From assembly GCF_001434705.1 (NCBI RefSeq), contig NZ_AZDJ01000030.1, positions 174,695 to 238,694 on the forward strand: DNA of 64,000 nt, read 5' to 3'. Source of the DNA: Lacticaseibacillus nasuensis JCM 17158 (lineage in GTDB: Bacteria > Bacillota > Bacilli > Lactobacillales > Lactobacillaceae). The position numbers were made by a program, and so were the translations under genes. Below the pieces are notes generated by a model. It ran no database searches and was not told the origin of the DNA. It was given only the letters and a program-made list of their open reading frames with translations. Each line of letters begins with the position of its first letter. Position 1 is the first letter of the stretch. Shown here in pieces: positions 15,232 through 23,278 of this stretch.

Positions 15232-16282
15232 TTTTCATGATGATGCCTTACAAAAAATCGTCACCAGTGCGCTGAGCCTGCCCGAGGCCCGCACGACCTT
15301 GACGGCGCATTACGCCAAGCGCGCCCACGCCTTGCAAACCGATCCGGTGTGGGGGCTCAACGACGCGTTTTTGACGCAAAACTTGGCCAGCTACACGAAT
15401 CTGTTGGCGGATAAGTTCTATGAGGCCTTGCGCGCGGACGACTCGGTGCCGCAAGATTTCGCCGCTCGGGTGTGGTTAGGCACGGAAGCCACCCAGCCCG
15501 ACCGCTCGACCATCGTGTTCAACTACGCCACTAGCGACGGCAACACGGTGTTGTTGACCATCGTCGACCCGTTGAGCAAGGAAGCCAAGCTCACCGCCGA
15601 TGGCCTGCCGACCTTGGCGCAGGTACGGCCAGACGCCGCAGAGCCGACGCCGTATGACGCCGACACCTTGGTGGCCATCGCGGCGTTGACGAAACTGCTG
15701 GCGACGGCCGGCTACGAATTCGCCAGCATCGACGACACCGTGATGCAGCCAGTCGCCGATTTGACCTTTGCCACCAAGTACGACAACAGCAAGGTCCTGT
15801 CCGGCTCGGCCGTCGTGCAAACCGCCGGCGACATCACGCTGACCGCGCCGTTGAATGGCGCCACCCCGCTGGCCTATCACGTCAAAGACGACGCGGGCCA
15901 CGACTGGCTGGACCTCGGCACAGACGAGCACGACGCCAACACCTTCTCCTGGTCCTCGACCACGATTCCCGAGGAGCTGGTCGGCCACACCTTGACCCTG
16001 GCGGTCACGGTGCGCGCGCTGGATAACGCCCCGGCACTGGATGCCTTGTTCGTCATCGCCAGCAACAACGCGATTTTGATGAAACAAAGCACCACGCCAG
16101 GCGAATACGCCTTGCCGCTGCCGAACCACCAGACGCTCACCGTCACCATCAACAGCGACGCCGACACGATCACGCTGGGTTATCCCGACCCCGAGGTCCA
16201 GCTGTACGAGCTGGTCGTCACCTACCCGTTCATCGGCGATTGGCTGCGTGAGGTGTTGCCGAACAAGCGCGCCTTCAACTAG
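15224..16282 (+). CDS. Hypothetical protein, 352 aa, coupled to the upstream gene
   Basis: ATG at 15224 with GGGAGG nine bases upstream, inside the end of the preceding gene. A helical N-terminal third (LPEARTTLTAHYAKRAHAL) is followed by a beta-rich half with repeated hydroxyl and acidic residues (DITLTAPLNGATPLAYHV, HTLTLAVTVRALDN). No signal peptide, so the beta-rich part is unlikely to be a secreted domain. Family not recognised. A terminator follows. Confidence 0.7.
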   Translation: MLNFHDDALQKIVTSALSLPEARTTLTAHYAKRAHALQTDPVWGLNDAFLTQNLASYTNLLADKFYEALRADDSVPQDFAARVWLGTEATQPDRSTIVFNYATSDGNTVLLTIVDPLSKEAKLTADGLPTLAQVRPDAAEPTPYDADTLVAIAALTKLLATAGYEFASIDDTVMQPVADLTFATKYDNSKVLSGSAVVQTAGDITLTAPLNGATPLAYHVKDDAGHDWLDLGTDEHDANTFSWSSTTIPEELVGHTLTLAVTVRALDNAPALDALFVIASNNAILMKQSTTPGEYALPLPNHQTLTVTINSDADTITLGYPDPEVQLYELVVTYPFIGDWLREVLPNKRAFN

Positions 16283-16303
16283 GTGAACCGATTTTACGTT
16301 AGC

Positions 16304-16347
16304 GGCCGAATTATTCACGCTTAATCGCGTGCAATAATTCGGCTTTT
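16304..16347 (+). terminator. Terminator after the 14392-15224 operon
   Basis: GCCGAATTATT pairs with AATAATTCGGC around a structured loop and is followed by TTTTCTT. Confidence 0.8.
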
Positions 16348-16423
16348 CTTGTATGATAGAGCCACATTGCGCCGAGTTGCCCGCCTTTTGGGTCGGCCGG
16401 CGCCCACAAAGGAGTCTTGATTG

Positions 16424-17245
16424 ATGGCAAACGAATTTATCCAAGTCGCCACAATTGCCGGCGTCGACAGCGACGGTTCCGCCGGCGCGCAGGCTGACTT
16501 GCACAGTTTCTTCATGCGTGGCACTTATGGCACGCTGATTCTCACCGCCGCGGTAGCGGGGAATTCTTACGGCATTCACGCCGCCCACATCATCCCCGAC
16601 GACTTCATCGACGCGCAGTTCAAAGCGGTTGGTGAAGACCTGCAGATCCGCGCCTGCAAAACCGGCATGCTGGCCAACGCCACGGTGATGGAAAACGTCG
16701 CCAAGAACCTGCGCCAGTATGACTTCGGCCCGCTGGTGCTCGATCCCGTGATTTCGACGAAGCACGGCAATTTGTTGATGGAACAATCCGCCTTTGAGAC
16801 CTTGAAGCGCGTGTTGATCCCGATGGCCACCGTGATCACGCCGAACTTTTACGAAGCCGAGCACATCACCGGCCAAACCCTCGACACGAAGGAAAAAATC
16901 GTCGCCGCCGCCGCCGAGATTCACGCACTTGGCGCCAAAAACGTGATGCTCAAGGGGCGCCACGACTCGCCGGAGCAAACCACCGTCGCCGATTATGTCT
17001 TGTTGGAATCCGGTAAGTCCTTCTGGCTCACCGGTCCCTACTACCCGACGGAACGCAAAAACGGCACCGGGGATACCCTCAGTGCCGTAATTACCGCCGA
17101 GCTGGGCAAGGGCGCCGCGGTCGAAGACGCGATTCGCACCGCCAAGACCTTTGTCGACACGGCCATCAGCCACGAGATTCAAGTGGGTCACAAGTTTGGC
17201 CCGATCAACCACTGGGCCAACCCCATCGTCACCCCGGAATACTGA
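16424..17245 (+). CDS. ThiD/PdxK-type pyridoxal or hydroxymethylpyrimidine kinase
   Basis: 273 residues of the ribokinase-like fold. The N terminus VATIAGVDSDGSAGAQADLH is the substrate loop of ThiD/PdxK proteins, and NGTGDTLSAVI near residue 215 holds the anion hole and catalytic Asp. It phosphorylates a B6 vitamer or the thiamin pyrimidine; without other thi genes nearby, vitamin B6 salvage is the safer reading. AAGGAG supports ATG 16424; TTG three bases earlier is possible. Confidence 0.85.
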   Translation: MANEFIQVATIAGVDSDGSAGAQADLHSFFMRGTYGTLILTAAVAGNSYGIHAAHIIPDDFIDAQFKAVGEDLQIRACKTGMLANATVMENVAKNLRQYDFGPLVLDPVISTKHGNLLMEQSAFETLKRVLIPMATVITPNFYEAEHITGQTLDTKEKIVAAAAEIHALGAKNVMLKGRHDSPEQTTVADYVLLESGKSFWLTGPYYPTERKNGTGDTLSAVITAELGKGAAVEDAIRTAKTFVDTAISHEIQVGHKFGPINHWANPIVTPEY

Positions 17246-17251
17246 ACAGCC

Positions 17252-17284
17252 AACAGGCCTCGCCAATGGCGAGGCCTGTTTTTG
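17252..17284 (+). terminator. Terminator of the kinase gene
   Basis: AACAGGCCTCGCC/GGCGAGGCCTGTT forms a 13-bp stem with a 3-nt loop and is followed by TTT. Confidence 0.85.
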
Positions 17285-17286
17285 CG

Positions 17287-17862
17287 CTAGCGGCGGTCGC
17301 TGCCTGCCACCGCACGAATCACCCGGGCGGGATTGCCCACCGCTAGGCTGTTGGCCGGTAGGTTCTTGGTGACGACGCTGCCCGCCCCCACCACGGTATT
17401 CTCGCCGATGGTCACGCCGGGCAGCACCAACACGTTGGTGCACAGCCAGACGTTGTCGCCAAGCGTAATCGGATGCGCGTACTCCAACGCCTGGTTACGA
17501 GTGGCGGCATCTTGCGGGTGCTCCTCGGTGATCAGCGAGACGTTCGGCGCCAGCATCACGTTGTTGCCGATGGTGATCTTGCCGCTATCCATCAGCTTCC
17601 CGTTGACGTTCATGTAGAAGTTATCGCCCACCGTGGTATTGCTGCCATAGGTGCAAAACAGCGGCTGCTCGATCACGCAATTGGCCCCCATGCCGCCCAG
17701 CAAATCGCGCAGCGCCGCGGTGCGTTCCTCGCGCTTCAGCGGGTAGAGGTGATTGTAATCCCACAGTTTGTGAATGGTGACGTCGCGCGCGGCGACCAGC
17801 GCCGGGTCGTAGGGTTGATACAACTCACCGGCAAACGATTTTTCCTGTTCTGTCTTGGTCAT
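17287..17862 (-). CDS. Maltose/galactoside O-acetyltransferase type protein
   Basis: 191 residues, the length of Maa/LacA enzymes that acetylate sugars from acetyl-CoA. The ATG at 17862 has GGAGG upstream; the open frame runs on to 18096 without a ribosome site. An N-terminal maltose acetyltransferase segment (EKSFAGELYQPYDPAL) is followed by left-handed beta-helix hexapeptides (ITIGNNVMLAPNVSLI, TIGENTVVGAGSVV) with the conserved EEHPQD near the catalytic His region. Cytoplasmic trimer expected. Confidence 0.9.
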   Translation of the reverse strand: MTKTEQEKSFAGELYQPYDPALVAARDVTIHKLWDYNHLYPLKREERTAALRDLLGGMGANCVIEQPLFCTYGSNTTVGDNFYMNVNGKLMDSGKITIGNNVMLAPNVSLITEEHPQDAATRNQALEYAHPITLGDNVWLCTNVLVLPGVTIGENTVVGAGSVVTKNLPANSLAVGNPARVIRAVAGSDRR

Positions 17863-17950
17863 GATGTGTCCTCCTAGAGCCATCCTATCATGTCCACCCT
17901 GGCCGGGCCACGGCGCGCACGAGGAAGTTGGTATCGCCCCAGAGACCAGC

Positions 17951-18079
17951 AAAAAACCGACCGTCAGTGGCGGTCGGTTGCTTATCACGTTCCGAAAGGC
18001 TAGGTTCGAACAGCTAGCTACGCCAGTCATCCGGTCCAGAGTTCGGACCTGACACCTGGCTAGGCTATCTGTCGAACCC
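17951..18079 (-). ncRNA. Folded 3' element with terminator (candidate RNA)
   Basis: A nested fold at 18003-18078: GGTTCGA(A)CAG with CTGTCGAACC, TAGC/GCTA, GCCAG/CTGGC, then GTCA/TGAC with GGTCC/GGACC at the tip. A strong terminator follows on the minus strand: ACCGACCG/CGGTCGGT (17956-17978) and six Ts. It starts 26 bp after the DUF308 stop, so it may be a 3' untranslated region or a small RNA released from it. Too elaborate for a plain terminator; no known RNA family recognised. Confidence 0.5.
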
Positions 18080-18104
18080 AAACCGCCTTTCTCCACAGCA
18101 TGCC

Positions 18105-18614
18105 TTATGCCCGCCGACCGCGCATGCCGTCGAGGACTTCACAGATCCCCATCACGAGCATCACGCCGCCAACGATGCGTAGCGTCAGCAGAATCGCGCC
18201 GAACGGGTTAAACATCAAGACGATGCCGACCAAGGTCACCAACACGCCATACGCGATGCTGGGAACCACGGAGACGTTGACGTATTGCTTGCGCGCCCGG
18301 GCGCCGGCAATGGCATTGATGCCGTATAGCACCAACAAGATGCCCAGCATCAACGGGACAAAGCTCAACAGCGACCGGAACAGCACCAAGACCACGAGGG
18401 CCGCCACCAACAACCCCAAGCCGCGGCTTAAGGCGAAGCGGTCGTCGCGGTTACGCAGACCTTGCACCAGCGGCGGTAGCGCCATCAGCACGATGGCGAT
18501 GACGATCACCCACTTCAGCAAGTGGGATACCGAACCTGGCGCAATCAGGAACCAGGCGCCTAACAATATGAGCCACACCGCGTAGGGAATGGCAAAACCA
18601 TGACCATTTTTCAT
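18105..18614 (-). CDS. DUF308 (HdeD-like) membrane protein
   Basis: 169 residues with six hydrophobic segments in pairs, the DUF308 pattern; for example VWLILLGAWFLIAPG near the start and LVTLVGIVLMFNPFGAIL later. The ATG at 18614 follows AGAGG. Function is not established; members are often linked with acid or envelope stress. A complex RNA fold and a terminator follow the gene. Confidence 0.8.
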   Translation of the reverse strand: MKNGHGFAIPYAVWLILLGAWFLIAPGSVSHLLKWVIVIAIVLMALPPLVQGLRNRDDRFALSRGLGLLVAALVVLVLFRSLLSFVPLMLGILLVLYGINAIAGARARKQYVNVSVVPSIAYGVLVTLVGIVLMFNPFGAILLTLRIVGGVMLVMGICEVLDGMRGRRA

Positions 18615-18686
18615 TTGCTTAACCTCTCTTATCATGACCAGTTTAGCGAATTCCCCGCTGGGCCTCATCGGTCTCAAGGGGGATTC

Positions 18687-18863
18687 TTACCACGCCTCAT
18701 GGTCCCAGGTGCGCCCGTCGAGCTCACCGGCGGCCAACTCCACGCGGTGCGCCTGTTCGCGCAAAAAATCCTGCAGCGCGACGTAAAACGCGCGGTCTTC
18801 GTAGCTCGGCGCCGCGTCAGCCGCCGCCTGAGCAGAGGCGATGGCCCATTCAAGTTCACTCAT
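18687..18863 (-). CDS. Small protein, 58 aa, coupled to the oxidoreductase
   Basis: The ATG at 18863 overlaps the TGA of the upstream gene in ATGA, so translation is coupled. The product, starting MSELEWAIASAQAAADAAP and ending DGRTWDHEAW, is acidic, helical and cytoplasmic with GC-rich codon use like its neighbours. No family recognised. It is the last gene of the mutY-oxidoreductase run. Confidence 0.7.
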   Translation of the reverse strand: MSELEWAIASAQAAADAAPSYEDRAFYVALQDFLREQAHRVELAAGELDGRTWDHEAW

Positions 18864-19522
18864 CCGTCATCCTCCGCCTTGAGTTCCCGCAGCGTGTCTT
18901 GCAGCCGCTCGTATTCCTCGGCCTGGTTGGCCACGTATTCGGCCAGCGCGGGTTGCTCGGGCGTCGCCTGCGCTAGTCGCGCCTGCCACCACGCCTGCCG
19001 GTCGGTAAAATGCTGGCTGGCGGCGGTGAGGTATTGCTGATAGCGAATCAACAGCCGCTGGTGGGCAAGTTCAGTTTGGTAACTGAACTGGGCAATCGGC
19101 AACGGCGGCAGCAAGGTCATCCCCGTGCGGCGCGCCAGCGCGGCATAAGGCGCCAGCAAGGTACTGAGACTCACGCCGACCGCACCGCCGAGTTGAAACG
19201 CGGCCGCGGGTTGCCCAAGGCTAACCACCAGCCCCAGCTGCTTGCCGCGCAGCCGCCCGCCACGCGCAGCATCGACTAAGTGCGCCTGCCACACGGTGTC
19301 CAGCCACGCCTTCAGCGCAGCCGGCGCCGCGTACCAATACAAGGGAAACTGCAACACGATGCGGTCGGCGCCAAAGAGTAATGCCTGTTCCGCAGCCAAA
19401 TCGAGATGCGCGGGCAACGCGTGCCAGGTGACATTGGTCAACGGCGCGGCGCTGGCCTGCAGAAACTGCTGCGTCGCAGACGTCGCCAGCTGCGGATGGG
19501 CGACGATAATCAGTGTCTTCAT
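18860..19522 (-). CDS. NAD(P)H oxidoreductase, flavodoxin-like fold
   Basis: 220 residues of the NQO1/KefF/MdaB type: MKTLIIVAHPQL is the flavin-phosphate strand, DRIVLQFPLYWYAAPAALKA the family signature and LGLVVSLGQ the later strand. It should bind FMN or FAD and pass two electrons from NAD(P)H to quinones. The C-terminal third (HFTDRQAWWQARLAQAT) is helical. Its ATG overlaps the mutY stop (ATGA), so both come from one message. Confidence 0.88.
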   Translation of the reverse strand: MKTLIIVAHPQLATSATQQFLQASAAPLTNVTWHALPAHLDLAAEQALLFGADRIVLQFPLYWYAAPAALKAWLDTVWQAHLVDAARGGRLRGKQLGLVVSLGQPAAAFQLGGAVGVSLSTLLAPYAALARRTGMTLLPPLPIAQFSYQTELAHQRLLIRYQQYLTAASQHFTDRQAWWQARLAQATPEQPALAEYVANQAEEYERLQDTLRELKAEDDG

Positions 19523-20625
19523 GCTTGCCCCTCCTGGATGGCTTGGGTGAGCTTTTTTTGCACCGTCGGCAGCGCCAAGTTCGTCGCCGAAAGCGAAGGC
19601 ACCCATTGCGCCGGCAGAAAATCGAGGGCAAACGCCTTTGTCTCGGCGGTGAGGATCGTCAGTTGCCACTGGCGGTGCGTGAAGGTATGGCGCACCAGCG
19701 GCAACCCGGCGGCGCGCAGCGTCACAGTGTGGCCGGCGCGCTGACTAAACTCGGCGGCCGCTAACGTAATTTGTTCGGCCAGTGGCTGCTTGACCCACGC
19801 CGCTCTCGCCACCAGCGGCATCAGCCACAGATTCGCCAACAACCCCGTGCTCGGCCGCTGTTCAAGCAACCACCCGGCCGGGCTGTGAATCGCCAAGGCG
19901 AAATACTGCACGACCTGGGGCTTAGCCTTCTTAGTTTTCACCGGATAGGCCAGCACGGTATCGGTGCGCAGGCTTTCGTCAAACGCCGCCACCGGGGAAT
20001 GCGCCGCATCGGGATCCTTGGCGCGCATGTAGCTGCTACCCAGATCCATCACGGCCTGATTGAAGTCGCCGGGACGCTGGGGGTCAATCAGCTGGCGAAT
20101 CAAGTCGGCGAAGAGCTGGCGCGTGGCGGGCTTGGTGATGTCCGCGTCGATGCAAAACAGCCGCGCAAACACGCGAAACGCGTTGCCGTCGATGGCCGGC
20201 TCCGGCTGGTTAAAGGCGATGCTGGCGATGGCGCCGGCCGTGTATGGCCCGATGCCGGCAAGCTCGCGCAACCCGGCGGCGGTGGTGGGCCACTGGCCGC
20301 CATAATCGGCCATCAGTTGCTTGGCCGCGCGGTGCAAGTTGCGGGCCCGCGAATAATAGCCCAGCCCTTCCCAGGCCTTTAACACCGCGGACTCGGGGGC
20401 TGCGGCCAAGGCCGCCACCGTGGGAAAAGCGGCCATGAACCGCTGGTAATAAGGAATCACCGTATTCACTTGCGTTTGTTGCAGCATCAATTCGCTAACC
20501 ATCACGTGATACGGATCGTGATCAACCCGCCACGGCAAGTTGCGGCGGTTGGCGTCGTACCAGGTTAATAGGGCCTGGCGGAAGGCTTTGATTTTAGTAG
20601 GAGACCAAGTGAGTAAAGTTGTCAT
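19519..20625 (-). CDS. mutY: A/G-specific adenine glycosylase, cluster-less MutY
   Basis: 368 residues. It removes adenine opposite 8-oxoguanine. The helix-hairpin-helix core has the catalytic Glu in SELMLQQTQV and the Asp in PAIDGNAFRVFAR; the C-terminal domain is the Nudix-like 8-oxoG reader. After NQAVMDLGSSY the four Cys that hold the [4Fe-4S] cluster in most MutY are absent (the stretch reads MRAKDPDAAHSPVAAF). Such cluster-less MutY are known in lactobacilli. The chosen ATG at 20625 is only 6 nt from a consensus -10, so the mRNA may be leaderless. Confidence 0.92.
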   Translation of the reverse strand: MTTLLTWSPTKIKAFRQALLTWYDANRRNLPWRVDHDPYHVMVSELMLQQTQVNTVIPYYQRFMAAFPTVAALAAAPESAVLKAWEGLGYYSRARNLHRAAKQLMADYGGQWPTTAAGLRELAGIGPYTAGAIASIAFNQPEPAIDGNAFRVFARLFCIDADITKPATRQLFADLIRQLIDPQRPGDFNQAVMDLGSSYMRAKDPDAAHSPVAAFDESLRTDTVLAYPVKTKKAKPQVVQYFALAIHSPAGWLLEQRPSTGLLANLWLMPLVARAAWVKQPLAEQITLAAAEFSQRAGHTVTLRAAGLPLVRHTFTHRQWQLTILTAETKAFALDFLPAQWVPSLSATNLALPTVQKKLTQAIQEGQA

Positions 20626-20631
20626 GCTTTG

Positions 20632-20660
20632 ATTATACGAGAAATAATTGGGCAAAACAA
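20632..20660 (-). promoter_or_regulatory. Promoter abutting the mutY start
   Basis: On the minus strand TTGTTT (20655-20660), 17 bp, TATAAT (20632-20637). Only CAAAGC separates the -10 from the ATG and no Shine-Dalgarno sequence is present. Confidence 0.65.
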
Positions 20661-20665
20661 AACGC

Positions 20666-21319
20666 CTAGATCGAGACGTTGCCTTCGTTCAGGTCAACCT
20701 GGGTCAAATAGGCGGTTTGGTTGTAGGCATCCACGCCGCAGCCGTGAGGCGTTGCGGCGATGATCGACGTCGATAAGTTTTTCAGCCCCAGCAGCCCCTC
20801 GCAGCCGGTGAGCTCGCGCATCCCCAGCTGGCTGATGCCGCCGTGGCTGAACACCAAGGCATTCTCGTCGGGGCCAAGCGTCGCGAGAATGTCCCGACAG
20901 GCGGCCGCAAAGCGCCGCCGCGCCGCGGCAAAATCCTCCACGCCAAGCTCGGCCAACGCCGGCGAGTACTCGCGGCGCGACAACTGGCCGAATAATTCCG
21001 GCGTCTGCGCAATCAACTCGGCACGAGCGCGCCCCTCCCACTGGCCAAACGACAGCTCACGCAGCCCAGAATGCACCTGTAAGGCCGGCGCCGGGTGCCG
21101 GGTGAAATACCCCAGGGTGAGCGTTGCCGTGTCGTAAGCGCGCGTGAGCGGGCTCGTATAGGCAGCCGCAAAGGCGTATTGATCCAAATAGCCGGCCAGC
21201 TGCTGAAAGGGCTGCGGGTCATTGGTCAATAACGGGCTGTCTGCCCCGGCGCCTTGCAACCGGTGGGCCAAGTTCCACTGGGTTTTGCCGTGGCGAATAA
21301 TGAATAAGCGCCGCATCAC
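20666..21319 (-). CDS. Histidine phosphatase family protein
   Basis: 217 residues (GTG at 21319; ATG at 21316 is equally possible). The phosphohistidine motif IIRHGKTQWN is at residues 7-16, the catalytic acid region near RELSFGQWEGRA, and the second His in VFSHGGIS. The family covers phosphoglycerate mutases and many small-molecule phosphatases. Its start overlaps the stop of the phosphosulfolactate synthase gene, which suggests it acts on that product or a related metabolite. Confidence 0.88.
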   Translation of the reverse strand: MMRRLFIIRHGKTQWNLAHRLQGAGADSPLLTNDPQPFQQLAGYLDQYAFAAAYTSPLTRAYDTATLTLGYFTRHPAPALQVHSGLRELSFGQWEGRARAELIAQTPELFGQLSRREYSPALAELGVEDFAAARRRFAAACRDILATLGPDENALVFSHGGISQLGMRELTGCEGLLGLKNLSTSIIAATPHGCGVDAYNQTAYLTQVDLNEGNVSI

Positions 21320-22068
21320 AGGCGCCCCACTGTGTCGCCGCGCAGGCCGCGCCGCAAGGTTTCTAGCGCCGTGACCTCATCGTGGGCGATGTTGCCGAGG
21401 TTGACCTGCGGCCCAAACTGCAGAATCAACGCGACTTGTTGCGCCTTCAAGGGGGCCTCGAAAATCAACTGGTCGATGCCGTTGGCCGTCAGCGCCGCCA
21501 ACATGTCTTTTTTGATGTTGCCGGCTTCGTCGTAGATGCCGATGTTCTTGCCGGCTTCGCGCGCCTCCAGCAACACGTAATGCGCACCGTGGTCGAGGTC
21601 GGCTTGAATTTGCGCCATTCGGTCCGAAGCGGTTAACGCGTGATCCAGCGCTGGGTTCTTCTTGCCGACCTCGGAGATGACGAAGAAACCGGCTTCACGA
21701 GCCTGGCTCAACACCTGTGCCCGGACGGCCGGGGCCACGGTGGTCGAGCCGTCGCTGACCTCGATGCCAGTGAAGCCCAACGCCTTAGCCTCCGTGAAAA
21801 ACTCGGCGAGCTTCCCTGCGGCCAACGCCACTTCGAGTAAGGTGCCACCGGGATACGTGGTGATGCCGTGCCGCGCGTACAGCGCCGTTTTGGCCGCGAT
21901 CACGTCTTGCTCCGACGTCGCCGCCGTGCCCCAGCCGAACTTGGCAAAGGTGATGTGGGCCCCGGCCACGCTCAGCAAGTCGCTAACGGCATTGAGCCCC
22001 AGCCCCTTGTCCAACATCATCGTCTTGCCTTGATCGGCTTTGCCGCCGAGTTCCTGAAATGCTAACAT
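21316..22068 (-). CDS. Phosphosulfolactate synthase (ComA family)
   Basis: 250 residues, a TIM barrel. ComA adds sulfite to phosphoenolpyruvate to give phosphosulfolactate, the first step of coenzyme M synthesis in methanogens. Signature blocks are all present: MMLDKGLGLNAV, FAKFGWGTAA, TTYPGGTLLEVAL, EVSDGSTTVAP, SEVGKKNPALDH, LLEAREAGKNIGIYDEAG, and the C terminus ALETLRRGLRGDTVGRL. Lactic acid bacteria do not make coenzyme M, so sulfolactate or an unknown product is likely. The overlapping gene is a phosphatase. Confidence 0.9.
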   Translation of the reverse strand: MLAFQELGGKADQGKTMMLDKGLGLNAVSDLLSVAGAHITFAKFGWGTAATSEQDVIAAKTALYARHGITTYPGGTLLEVALAAGKLAEFFTEAKALGFTGIEVSDGSTTVAPAVRAQVLSQAREAGFFVISEVGKKNPALDHALTASDRMAQIQADLDHGAHYVLLEAREAGKNIGIYDEAGNIKKDMLAALTANGIDQLIFEAPLKAQQVALILQFGPQVNLGNIAHDEVTALETLRRGLRGDTVGRL

Positions 22069-22150
22069 TCGTGCCTACCTCGTTTTCACTGATTAATAGC
22101 AATCATTATAGCGCGAAAATAAGGTGAAAATGTGAATGGCGTGAGAAAAA

Positions 22151-23218
22151 CTAGCGCGCCGCCCAGCGCCGCCAACCCCAAATCGCCATGGTGGCCACGA
22201 GGCTCACGACCAGCCAGCCGGCCGCAATCACCAAAACGCCCAGGCCAATCGCCGAAAGTGTACCGTAACCCGCATGGCGAAACTGCACCACCGGCAAACG
22301 GCTCGGCTGCGCGATGGCTGCAATCAGTAGCCGCAATGCCACCAACCCCGCCCCGGTGAGCGCGCCGAGCTGCCAAGCCGGCCGCGGTGCCCAGTCGGCC
22401 GTAAAATCGTCGTCATCCGCCGCGCCAAGCAGCTCCCGGGCAAACAATTCCGTGGTGGTGGCGTTAGGCGTTTGCCACCGCGCCCAAGCGTAGGCCCAGC
22501 GCGCGGTGGCCGTGGCGTTCAACTGGCCGGCGAGGTCGCGCTGTAGCAACGCGTTTTGCAGCGTCACCTTCAACGTTGCTTCCACTGGCCAGTCGCTAGC
22601 GGCCAGAAAATCCATCGCCAGCTGCAACCCCTCCTCGCGGGTGACCGCCGTCGGGTCGGCGGCGCTAGCGGCGACAACGTGTTGCCACTGCGCGGCCAAT
22701 TCGTCGTCCCCATCGGTTTGCCAGCGCTCGAGATCCTCAACGTAGTCGCCAACTTCAAACGGATCCTCTGCCGTGTCGTATTCGGTGAAGAAGATCCACA
22801 AGACACCGGCCACCGCGGTGGCCGGTAAGGTGGCCGGCGCCGGTGGTGGCGTCATACTTTGCCGGTGCTGCGCCCAGCGCACGGCCGCCGCCCCGGTGGG
22901 GTGGGCGGCCAGGCGCTTGCCAAAGGAAATCAACTCAAGCGGCGTTTGCGCTTGTAAAAACAGCGCCAAGGCGGCCAGGCCCTGCTCGTCGCTAACGGGT
23001 TGCCCCGCCGGCACCACCTGGCGCAGCGCTTGCTGCCACAGCTGCCATGGCACCGCGTCGCTGGCCGGTTGCGCAATGGCCAGCGGGTGCAACTCGTCTA
23101 ACCACGCACTTAGCGTGTCGCTGAGCTGCTCGGGAGCTTCCCCACCCAAGTCATCGTCGGCTAGCCACGCACCGGTGAGCCAGTAATATGCCGTTTGCCA
23201 TGCTTCAAAGTCCGTCAA
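22151..23218 (-). CDS. Hypothetical membrane-anchored protein, 355 aa
   Basis: The N-terminal 265 residues are soluble, acidic and rich in Trp and Ala. The C terminus carries two hydrophobic segments (about 280-300 and 320-345) and ends in basic GWRRWAAR, so the bulk probably lies in the cytoplasm. The helical repeats in the soluble part look irregular. No family recognised. Confidence 0.7.
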   Translation of the reverse strand: MTDFEAWQTAYYWLTGAWLADDDLGGEAPEQLSDTLSAWLDELHPLAIAQPASDAVPWQLWQQALRQVVPAGQPVSDEQGLAALALFLQAQTPLELISFGKRLAAHPTGAAAVRWAQHRQSMTPPPAPATLPATAVAGVLWIFFTEYDTAEDPFEVGDYVEDLERWQTDGDDELAAQWQHVVAASAADPTAVTREEGLQLAMDFLAASDWPVEATLKVTLQNALLQRDLAGQLNATATARWAYAWARWQTPNATTTELFARELLGAADDDDFTADWAPRPAWQLGALTGAGLVALRLLIAAIAQPSRLPVVQFRHAGYGTLSAIGLGVLVIAAGWLVVSLVATMAIWGWRRWAAR

Positions 23219-23278
23219 TTCTACGCCTCCAATGTTAAACCGGTCCAGTGTACCAAACCCCGGACACCGAATGGCGGA

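Noticed and set aside
15476-17443. Very long minus-strand frame opposite the unknown gene and the kinase gene
   Set aside because: It is a GC-rich antisense shadow; the + strand genes have ribosome sites, motifs and terminators.
22086-22376. 96-codon frame on the minus strand overlapping the end of the 22151 gene
   Set aside because: It is a frame shadow of the GC-rich gene, without ribosome site or family resemblance.
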